64,000 nucleotides of DNA from Carallia brachiata (Eukaryota > Streptophyta > Magnoliopsida > Malpighiales > Rhizophoraceae). Positions 46,128 to 56,145 of this stretch are shown piece after piece; within the stretch, counting starts at the first letter, position 1, and every line of letters begins with the position of its first letter. The DNA lies in NCBI GenBank assembly GCA_021464245.1, contig JADCRB010000016.1, positions 6,565,250 through 6,629,249 on the forward strand, given 5' to 3'. The notes beneath the pieces were generated by a model. The model was not told the origin of the DNA, did no database searches, and saw nothing but the letters and a program-made list of their open reading frames with translations. The position numbers were made by a program, and so were the translations under genes.

Positions 46128-47991
46128 CTCCTTCTTTGGACTTGCAATATTGCATGACAATTTAGTCTTCCAAACTTTGAACCCTCCCTTAGTTAAAGCC
46201 TTGGCAAACAGACCAACCAATTAGTTCCCAGTTTCACAATAAACCAGTTGCACTTCCCTTCTTTTTGAGCTACTATGCTTTGTTTTTCGAATTTGCTGCC
46301 TCATCAATAGTATCCAGCTTATCAATGGCCCTTAGAGCTTGACCACCGGAAAAAGAATCCCTTATTTGCTTGCCAAGTTCATAGACCTTGCAAACATCAA
46401 CCATATTTTTCACCTTATGCAGACTTTGCATGGCAGCTATACAATCATGGCCTATTCTTTTATGCCATAAGACATAATTTCAACATAAGCATTTAGAGCA
46501 AACATTTTCACATCAGTTAAGTCTAAAGAAAAGCTTTTTCCTTTCATTTTTGTGGTGATTTGTTCACCTCCAAATGAATTTAAAATTGTACAACTTCTAT
46601 CTTTAAAAAATAAAGAATAACCACTTTCTAGTAGTTGAGCCACACTAAAAAATTCTAACTTAATTCAGGAACAATAACATCTTAAATGTATTTTGTATTA
46701 TTAATGTATAAATAGCCACATCCCTCTTACTTAAACCTCCAACAACCTTCTATCTCCAATCTTGACCTTGGAAGTGTAGCTCTTATTTAATTCCTTAAAG
46801 GAATTTGGCAGTGAGACAAGTGTTGTGTGCATCCACTCATTAAGCTATGAACACAGTTTGGAAGGGGAATAACAATAAGCTGCAAAGTGCTCGTTCTCAA
46901 TTTCATGCTTGATAGCATTTGAATTTTGGCTTACTATTATTATTGTTGTTATTGTGGTTTTTGTCTTTGATTTGTATGTGACTGCTGATCTGTTGTTGAT
47001 TTATCTTTGACATGCATATCTTCTCAATATGACCTTACTTGTTGCAAAACCTGCAAATCACATTAGCCTTCTCCAATACTTTTGTGGAAAATGACCAAGC
47101 CTATTGCAAATTTCACACGAGTTGTTCTTTTTGCTGCTTCTTCTACTTTCAACTTCACTTTTCTCTATTTTCTTATCTACTGCTACTTTGAGTGAGTCTT
47201 GCCCTTTATTTTTTGCATCAAGGAACCCTCAGTAGGTTCATCTTAATTGAATGCTTCTTTTTGCTCATGAATTTGCAGAGCATTAAAAAGTTTAGCAATA
47301 GTAATTTGTGATAGATCTTTAGAGTCTTCAAGGGAAGTTACCTTAGCCTCAAATTTTATAGGTTAGCTCACCAAAACCTTCTCAACTATCTTATGGCTTG
47401 TTATACCATTACTAAAGAGTCTCATTTGATTGACAGTCTTCATTAATTTGTCACCAAACTCTTTGACTGATTTAGAGTCCTTCATCTTCAAGGCATCGTA
47501 CTCTCTTCTCAAGTTTAAGAGTTTAATGTTCTTTGACTTATTTACTCTCCAAACTCTTCCTTGAGCTTTTGCCAAGCTCTTGTGTTGTCTCACAAGCCAT
47601 AATAATTGAAAGAATGCCTTTACTAACAACAGTTTGATTGCAAAAAAGTGTTTTGAGTGCTTAGTAACTTGCTCACTGTGATTCTTCAATTGTTCAACTG
47701 TGGGATTTGCTGGCAAGGTAGGTAGCCCTCCTTCTCTTTCTGTTACTTCCTAAAGATGATAAGCTTTTATGTAAGTCTTCATAAGGACAATCCACTACGT
47801 ATAATTCTTTCTAGAAAACTTAAATGGTGGTAAAGGATTGTAGTTTGCAGAAGCCATGACAGCAAGCGACAAGAAGACTAAGATGAAATCTAAAACATAA
47901 GCTTATCCTCTCAACTCACTTCCTCACTTGTTTCTCTTATATTTCACTCAGAAACATAGACCCCTTAAGATCATATAAAGCTTGATATTAC
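46128..47991 (-). mobile_element. Internal region of the Copia element: gag remnant, pol lost
   Basis: On the minus strand, 47716-47363 encodes PANPTVEQLKNHSEQVTKHS, then WRVNKSKNIKLLNLRREYDALKMKDSKSVKEF, given here only as the LLNLRREYDALKMKDSKSV core. This is the UBN2-type gag of plant Copia elements (L...Y..LKM...ESV..Y). Upstream at 47860-47730 is the gag start side (ATGGCTTCTGCAAACTACAA on the minus strand). A degenerate zinc knuckle lies near 47100-47030. The internal region is only about 1.86 kb, so protease, integrase and reverse transcriptase are gone. A weak initiator-tRNA-Met primer site (AATATCAAGCTT) adjoins the 5' LTR. Confidence 0.75.
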
Positions 47992-48497
47992 TATTAGTTT
48001 CGAAAGCAAAGATAAACCTAAACAATGAACTTAAAATAGTAAGGTCGAGAAGAGAGAATGAAGAGAAACTAGAGAGAATTTTCTAGGGTATTAAGTATCT
48101 TAAATGACTTTCATTACTTATATTTATACAAGAGGTTAGAGCCACTTTCATTACTTATATTTATGTGAGAGTTTAAAGCCACAAAAGCAAGTAACAAAGT
48201 ATAACGATCCATGCTCTTGATAAGTACATAACTTACATAATGAGATTAACCACAAACACAAGTAAAGTCTATACTTTGTAGGAACTAAACTTGACCATAA
48301 CCTGCTCAATCATGAGCTTACAACAAAATATTTTAAACCAAACTAAACATACAAACAAACTAGTAGGGCAAGTGATAAAGATTGAACTAGAACATCCCCA
48401 TTCTAAAAGGATTACTCTTCTGTTGGGTTGAGACCAATTACCGTAACAAAAATTCTCATCACAAGAGTCTTGCAATGTTCAAGAACAATCTCCTTCA
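47992..48497 (-). mobile_element. 5' LTR of the nested Copia element, with 37-bp internal duplication
   Basis: A 506-bp homologue of 45664-46127, same orientation. It is 42 bp longer, mainly because of a 37-bp tandem duplication at 48111-48184 (TCATTACTTATATTTAT repeated). Its left end is mutated (TATTAGTTT for TGTTGGTTT). The two LTRs differ at many sites, so the insertion is not recent. Confidence 0.8.
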
Positions 48498-49770
48498 TCA
48501 CAAAGATCTGTCAGCAACAAATCTCTCCCTCTAAGAGTAGCCAACCCTATTGTAAAAATTATAGTATAAAGTATCGAAAAAATTACAATTAGGGACATGT
48601 TTGTGTTGTAGCACTTGAAATAAAGTTGAACCCAAATTATCATAGCTACTAAATATCCCAACTAAGCTTTAAGAGCATAGCTACATTCATACCTTAAGTT
48701 TTCCTTAAACTAAAACCACCCATCACCTTTTTGGTTTGCATACCTCCATCGAAGACACTAAGCTAACCTTATTTTGCTCATCTGTGCTGCTGTATGAGAG
48801 TCTTCAGTTATATTTACCAATATTATTGCAAATTGAATGCATAATCCAAGTGGTGTGCATAAGATAATAAGAAATTGTTTGCGTAACTGATCAGATCAAG
48901 GTGACTCTTTGTGTAAAAGACAATGAGTTGGCCTTCCAACCACTTATCTTCGAACTCATATTTGGAAGTATGTCATGTATCAAAGCAAGTTTACTTATAT
49001 CATGAAAGGGGGAACCTTACCCATGTCTTGCATTAGAGAAAACTCTATTGTTTGACTAATAGAGGAAGTCAACAATCTGCTCACATTTGGAGAGAGGAAT
49101 AATTTAGATTTTTCTTTATTAATTTTTCTTTCTAGACATACGAAAAAAGGACTGAAGTGTCTAGTTAATCACACAGGCCATGCTCTTTGTAGCAACCTCA
49201 AACAAAAGAAGCTCATCAGCAAAGAAAAATGAGAAATCAATGATGCCTAATGAGAAACTTGCAAGGCTGTCTACTTTTGAGCACTTATACCATGCAAAAC
49301 AAGATATGAAAGCCGTTCAATATTGAGGGTAAATAGATATAAAGACATAAAGTCTACCTACCACAAGTTACAAGCAAGCTTGAATTTTTTTGTGCATTCA
49401 CCATTCCATAAGACGGACATGTTCGTAGTTATAGCACAATTCATATTAAGATCAACAAACTTTGAATGAAGTTGAAGGGAAGAAAAAGTCTCACAAAGAA
49501 AGACCCAATCCATTTCATCATAAGCCTTCTTTAGATCGATCTTGAGAGCTATATAACCCAATTTGCCACCTTCTTCCTACAAAGCCAATTTATAGCTTCT
49601 GGTGTTATGAGAATGTTATTATGTGTTAAGTGCTCCAGAATGAAACTTGATTGAGAAGACCCAATAAGAGAATTCATGAAGGGTCAATGCCTTCCCATGA
49701 TGACTATTGTGACGAGTTTATGAATCAAATCACATAAGGAAAAATGTTTGAAGTGATTCATTCTTCTTCT
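48498..49770 (-). mobile_element. LINE, reverse-transcriptase part
   Basis: On the minus strand, 49561-49358 carries GYIALKIDLKKAYDEMDWVF and, further on, VDLNMNCAITTNMSVLWNGE. These are the palm motifs of L1-type plant reverse transcriptases (A.KIDL.KAYD..EW; L...L..C..T...SV..NG). Upstream to about 49745 there are finger-domain words (LCDLIHKLVT, FMNSLIGSSQSSFI, NNILITPEAI) in broken frame. Downstream, near 49330-49180, are ERLSYLV and LISHF-like words. The catalytic F/YADD box is not intact. The segment stops at the Copia LTR and continues at 45663. Confidence 0.75.
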
Positions 49771-50029
49771 CTATATAAGTTTAAATTTTTATTAAGATGC
49801 TTAGTGAGATTAAATGTATGCTTACACATGCACTATTGTAGAAGATGTTAGATTTTATACTGGTACCATAAAAGCTATATTTTACTATTGAATACATAAA
49901 GTTTATTGTTCGTGAATTTGGTAACATGGACTAATTAAGTATGTGGGACTACGAGATAATCATAATTGTCCAAAAATAATAAACAAATGCTACCCTCTTT
50001 TATTATTATAAGTGTATTTAGATTAGCTT
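49771..50029. other. AT-rich spacer
   Basis: A short AT-rich region between the LINE and the next MITE-like element. No feature is supported. Confidence 0.4.
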
Positions 50030-51360
50030 TTAAGAGGGTTTATTTGCATTTTGTTTTCAAAATGTAGAGAGATAAATGTTTGGTAAATTTTATGGTACTG
50101 TTATTTGATTCTGCTTATTTGCTTATATAACTAACTAAAAATAGTTGATTGAAAAATAATTCAAAACTACTTTTTGCTGCTTTTGTGAGTAACTTTTTAC
50201 TTTTTATGTTAATAATATTTTATATAAACTAAATTACACTAAAAGAATATTTATAAAATATTAATTTTTTTTTTACTTGTCACATGAATTAAATTTATTA
50301 GTTGTTACTCTATTTTATAAATATTTATATAAACACAATATTTTTATTTTTAAAAAATTCTCAAACAATAATTTTTTTATTTCAAATTTTCATTAACTAT
50401 TAACACTTAAAAAAATATCGCAAGTATTATTTTTTTACTTTCTAGTAAATATTAATAATTTTTTTGAAAATGTTAAAACTTAAGTGAGAAATTCTCAATA
50501 TTATTTATAAAATATTTATTTTAAAAATAAAATATAAAATATGAAAATAATTTTTTTAATATGATATATTAATATAAATTAAAAGTCTAAATTAATCATT
50601 TAATTATTTAATAACAACAGTAAATACAAAAGTAATCAAATATTTTATTAATTTTTTTAGCAATTAACAATAATTTGTGGTACTGCTATTTGACTTTGCT
50701 TATTGCTTATATAATTATTTAAAAGGAGTTGATTGAAAAATAATTCAAAACTACTTTTTGCTACTTTTGTGAGTAAATTTTAATTTTTTAATGTTAATAA
50801 TATTTTATATAAACTAAATTACACAAAAAAAATATTTATAAAATTTTATTTTTTTTTTACTTATCACATGAATTAAATTTATTAGTTGCTACTCTATTTC
50901 ATAAATATTTATACAAACACAATATTTTTATTTTTAAAAAATTCTCAAACAATAATTTTTTTATTTCAAATTTTCGTTAACTATTAACACTTAAAAAAAT
51001 ATCTCAAGTATTATTTTTTTACTTTCTAGTAATTATTAATATTTTTTTGAAAAGTTAAAACTTAAGTGGGAAATTCTCAATACTATTTATAAAATACTTA
51101 ATTTAAAAATAAAAATTATAAAATATGAAAATAATTTTTTTGATATGATATATTAATATAAATTAAAAGTCTAAATCAATCATTTAATTATTGATAACAA
51201 CAGTAAATACAAAATTAATCAAATATTTTATTAATTTTTTTAACAATTAACAACAAAAAATTGCTATAAGTAATCAGTAATTAATAATAACAATCAATAA
51301 AAATATTCAGTAATAACAATTAGTAACAATAATATTAAACAGACAAACCAAATAAACCTT
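50030..51360. mobile_element. MITE-like element with an internal 585-bp tandem duplication
   Basis: The left end has GAGGGTTTATTTGC and the right end ACAAACCAAATAAACCTTA, which are inverted copies (GGTTTATTTG). Within it, 50094-50678 and 50679-51250 are head-to-tail copies: both start GGTACTG(T/C)TATTTGA(T/C)TTTGCTTATT-like and end TTTTATTAATTTTTTTA. They share runs such as GATTGAAAAATAATTCAAAA and CTCAAACAATAATTTTTTTA. The element is AT-rich, non-coding and hAT-like by terminus. The target duplication was not clear. Confidence 0.65.
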
Positions 51361-51730
51361 ATATATGAATAAAAAATGTAGACATCCCAAAGTTTTTTCA
51401 ATTGATAAGTCATAGTATAATGATTCTTTATTTTTTTCCAATTATATTATTACTTTTTACGATTCTTTAAAACAATAAGATGAAGCACTATTTTGTTTTT
51501 TAAAATTTTTTCCAAATGTGATTTAAAAAGAAGAGAAAATGTAGGTGTTATAAAATTTGGGATCTCGGTTGGTGTCTTAATTGAAATTAAAACTGATATT
51601 TTTAAAATAAAATTATTAATTTTTAAAAATCTGTTATTTTTATAATTTTAAAAATAATAATTTTAATTTTAATCAAAATATTAATCATAATACTAAAATT
51701 AGAAATATGTTTTAGTGTAATAAAAAAAAT

Positions 51731-52172
51731 GTAAATCTATGATTCACCCACCATCTTCAAACTTTTTAAAAATTTCACGCACAACGTTTTTTTATTTTGA
51801 ATTTCACGCTCAACGTTTTCTCCGTCAAATTTTTTTACCCTTTTTCGTTAGTCGACCGTTAAGTGTGATACGTGACAGTCCAGTTAGTGATAAATCATCC
51901 TACTTATAACTCATATCAGTAATATGTTATCACCTTACAGTCGATAATCTATTTCTTATGACTTTTTTTTTTAATCTCTTTCTTTCAATTATATAAAAAT
52001 ATTAAATATATTACTAATTGGACTGTTATGTATCATACCTAACGGTTAACTAACAGAAAAAGATAAAAATATTGACGGAGTAAATGTTGAGGATGAAATT
52101 CAAAACAAAAAAATGTTGTGAATAAAATTTTTAAAAAACAGAAAGGGAGTAGGTGAAATTCAATGATTTGCC
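51731..52172. mobile_element. Foldback (MULE-like) element upstream of the PAP phosphatase
   Basis: The left arm GTAAATCTATGATTCACCCACC .. ATTTTGAATTTCACGCTCAACGTTTTCTCCGTCAA is mirrored by the right arm TTGACGGAGTAAATGTTGAGGATGAAATTCAAAA .. GTAGGTGAAATTC .. GATTTGCC; only short shared cores are quoted. Arms are about 190 bp, including CGTTAGTCGACCGTTA/TAACGGTTAACTAAC. The 9-mer AAAAAAAAT lies directly outside both ends (51722-51730, 52173-52181), consistent with a 9-bp duplication though low in complexity. The element ends 180 bp before the start codon of the next gene. Confidence 0.7.
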
Positions 52173-52351
52173 AAAAAAAATAAAAATAAAAATTCCTTGT
52201 GCTCTGGCTCCTTAGTCAGACGTGAATCGAATGGAAATCCTACAAATATCAACACTCATGTGTGAGCCTGGTAGCCGCAAAGTCTTCCCGAGCAGACAGT
52301 CTATCGGATTCAGTGTTCCCCTCCCGCTCTTCACCGTTACATTAGATTTTC

Positions 52352-55300
52352 ATGGATCTTCTTCTTCGCTCCGTATCCCATTTCTCCTCCGTCCGATTCC
52401 CACGCCACCGTCGCCGCCGCCACAATCCGTTTTCCTCCACACCTCTTCGCAGACGACCATTTTCCCCTCCGCTGTAAGGTCTCTTTCTCCTCGCGAATGA
52501 ATTTACATTACAGCCTCGCTTGTTTAAATTTTGAATTTCCGTTATTTATCCTTTTTTTTTTTACTTTTTTATTTAAATTATTTTTGGTGCTATTTTTTCA
52601 GTTCGAGCCTTCCGTTCCCAAATGAGAAGGCAAAGTACCACGGAGAGCTCGAAGCTGCTATGGACGTCGTGGAGAGGGCCTGTCGTCTCTGCGTCGATGT
52701 ATCTAAATTTTCTTTTCTTTCTTTCTTTTTTTTTTTTTTAATTTTAAGTTTCATTTAACCTCTGTTTGGCTTCCCGGAAAATGCGGGAAAGAAAAAGAAG
52801 AAATTAAAAGAAACAAGAATGATCTTCATTTCGTGAACAAATTACTGTTAATCTGTATTGCGATTGATCTATAGGTGAAACGGTCTCTGTTCTCAAGTGA
52901 AGGACGGGTAGTGGAAAAGGACGATAATACCCCTGTCACTGTTGCTGATTTTGGGGTGCAAGCCCTTGTAAGCTTGGGTAAATTTCAACTTGTAGCTTAT
53001 GTGCACTGAATTGCTATCCATGTGAAGTTCATTGGACTTGAATTTTCTTTGCAATAAGATTAACATTTTGGAGCGGCACGTTCTGCTCGCATGAATTCGT
53101 CGCTTATGCTTGAATCCGGAAATGTGGTGACTAGCATTGTGCAGTATATCGATTAACCTTTCGCTTCGGTCTTATTCTTATTATTTATTTCTTTGTAAAA
53201 TATTTGTTTTGGGATAATAGTCCCAATGGGTTGCAAGGAAAAATAAGGGGAGGTTGTTTGGTTAAACAAATTTAGTTGGTGAATTGAGTTGGATGGTGTT
53301 GGAGTGTGGAATGTAATCAAATGATGTATTTGGAATTGTCATCATAAATGGGATGGTCCACACTTCCCCTTTTTGTCCATTAGGAGTTACTTTCACAGAA
53401 AAGGCCATGTCTCTCCTTACATTGTAAAGTTTATGCTGTACTATTCTGGTTCCAAGAAAAGGCTTTGTGTTGCGTGTGTTATTATGATGAAGAAATTGAT
53501 GTTTGAATGGTGTTTGTTTTAGACTTGTTTTTGATGATGGGGAAAATTGGTTATGTTTGGCTATTTATATGTCATCATAACACGATAGCTTTTTCTTGGG
53601 ACCTAAGAGGATTGGCTTGTGTTTTTTTTTTTTTTTTTGGTTGACAGAACTAAGTAAGTTGTTCCCTACTATTCCCTTAGTGGCGGAAGAAGATTCTGGT
53701 TTTCTACGTGCTAATAATCTAGTGGATTCTGTGGTAAGTGTGGTTACTGATAAAGCAACATCCAATGATAAACCATTGACACATGCTGATGTCTTGGAGG
53801 CAATTGACAGAGGAGGGAGAAATGCTATTGTTAATGGAAGCCGGCCAGCCACATATTGGGTATGTCTAAGTGCAACTTCCAGAAACTTTATTTTCCGATC
53901 ATTTTGTTCTATTAATTTGGTAACCAATTCAATTGAATTATTTACGTGTATCTAACTCATAATTTTTTGGGGATTGGGATTCTTATGACCTGATAGTGTC
54001 ATGCTTCAGTGCACATAGTTGTGCTTCTCCTTTGTTTCTTTTTGGCTGGGATCCTAATCATTGTTTGCTGTTGCTGCAATGTGGTTCATTTTGCTGTGGC
54101 AGTACTCTTTTCTCATTTCTCTCCTTTTTTTTTTTTTTTTTTCCCTTTTCTCTTCTTAATAGTTTGGTTGATGACTTAATGCAGATACTGGATCCGATTG
54201 ACGGCACCAGAGGATTTTTAAAAGGAAGTGAGGCCCTATATGTGGTATGCCATATGTTTTATTGTCATTCATTTGATCCCCTTTTCAACTCAGTGTTGAA
54301 TGTTCGCTAGAGGTAGACTTGGAAAGTGTGTCCGTATGTTTTGCAGTTGACTTTAGGTTAAGTAATCTGATGCGTTTGCATCTAGGTTATATTGATTAAA
54401 TTTTGCAATTATGTTTTACATGCCGCACTTAATGACACTTGCAACACTAATTAGTCCAAGCTTCTAACTAGTAGGGCAAAGGCAGTTTTGTTTAGTCTTA
54501 CAATGCTATGTCATATTCTCAAATTTAATTGGCTGCTAATTCAAGAAGGTAATCCAAAGTAGTGCTTTCTGTTTCAAATTTTTCAGTTTGTGTTAGATCT
54601 GTTCCCTTGGTTCCCACCTACGGCTAAATGCTTATCCTGATTTTCAGGTAGGCCTAGCTCTTGTGGTTGAAGGAGAGATTGTTTTGGGTGTCATGGGCTG
54701 CCCTAACTGGCAAGAAATTGTTTCCGACAAGTCCAATGATATCAAGGGACCCGAATATGTGCAATCCAGATCTGGGATGATAATGGTTGCTCACGTTGGT
54801 TGCGGAACATGGATGAAAAGATTACCTAATATGCTGGGTATATCACCTGAAGCTCCAAGCAGTTGGACTAGATGTTTTGTTGATGAATGTTGCTTAGTAC
54901 CTGAAGCACGCTATTGTATTCCTGACAGTCAAACATGGGACTCCTTGCCACTATCTGCTTTATTCAGCGCATCAAATGATCCTTTTGCTGTTGGAGACAC
55001 AGAAATCCTTCTTTTGCCGACATGTTGTGGAAGGTATTATTTCCCACCATTCAGTAGCAAAATCCATATATAATTATTCTGTTAAATCTATAATTTCATT
55101 AGACTCATGAAATTTACAGTCTATGGCATCCTTTCTACCTCATCAATTTATAGTATTCATTGTGGGTTCTAGTGAGAACATAATAAGGCATCGTTTTAAT
55201 CGTGAATCAGAGATGTTTCACCACAGACAAAATTTTGTTTTTATGTAGCTTATGCAAGTATATGATGGTGGCTTCAGGTAGGACTTCAGTCTTTCTTCTT

Positions 55301-56145
55301 CGAGCTAGAGCTCAACAATAATCAAGGTATAATATTGATTTTGAAACGGGATAAAACCAACATTTGCTTTGGCATTACTTGATTCTTCTACTCATTTTCA
55401 AATATAGGTATGGGATCATGCTGTTGGCATAATATGCGTATGTGAATCTGGGGGAAAGGTATGTGATTCTTCATTAGCATCTTTCTAGCATAGTGTAGCC
55501 AGCTAGTTTAGACCTGGAAAAATCAAGCGGTGAAAATCAACAATGTAAGTGCAAAACCAACAATGTAACTGCATTTGATTTATATTTTAGTATATGTACA
55601 TAACCTAAACTCTCCAACAATGAGAATAACAATGAAAGCAATCAATCCAAGGTTGATGTCATATGTACATATGACAAAAATCATTTCAAAAAAGTACACG
55701 AAGAGTGGGAAAATGGTTAGAAATACCAACCGGAGAATTAACTTCTGTGCTTGAGTGGTAGATTGTGACCATAATCAGATATTTTCTTGTGACCCTTGAT
55801 GTAAGGGACCCCTTCTATTTCTGTATGTTTGTCTGTTTGTCTTCTTGGGGCTTTTATATTGTAACAGAAGCCTTGGGCAATTATAACAAGATTCCCAACT
55901 CCTTAAATAAATGATGGGGGAAATGAATACAAGGATTTTGCGGAGACAATTAGTAGCTCAATATCACATTTGTTTTGTCTATTAATCTGACCATGTTTGA
56001 TCAGGTTACTGACTGGAAAGGGAATCAACTTAATTTTGCGTTAGATCAAGTTGAACGAAGGATCATTTTCCCTTCTGGTGGTGTTCTTGTGACTAATGGC
56101 AACCTGCACGATGAATTACTGGAGCTGATTTCTTTCAGGTCATAA
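52352..56145 (+). CDS. PAP-specific phosphatase, putative organelle-targeted, nine exons, frameshifted in exon 7
   Basis: An inositol-monophosphatase-superfamily enzyme that removes the 3' phosphate of 3'-phosphoadenosine 5'-phosphate; by recall close to Arabidopsis At4g05090. Exons: 52352-52473, 52602-52698, 52875-52977, 53648-53859, 54185-54244, 54648-55033, 55249-55326, 55408-55458, 56005-56145. Residues 1-41 are Arg/Ser-rich without acidic residues, fitting a transit peptide. Metal-site motifs: EEDS at 121-124 and DPIDGT at 181-186; WDHAVG follows in exon 8. An in-frame TAG at 52343 excludes an earlier start. Exon 7 has 78 bp where 79 are needed: one base is missing near 55315, producing a TAA at 55319-55321. 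As written, the product is about 350 residues and lacks WDHAVG; otherwise it would be about 416. Out-of-frame ATGs precede the start if the leader is long. Confidence 0.9.

Noticed and set aside
52222..52500. 92-codon plus-strand frame at the PAP phosphatase start
   Set aside because: It overlaps exon 1 in another frame and runs into the first intron; the family match and splice phases select the ATG at 52352.
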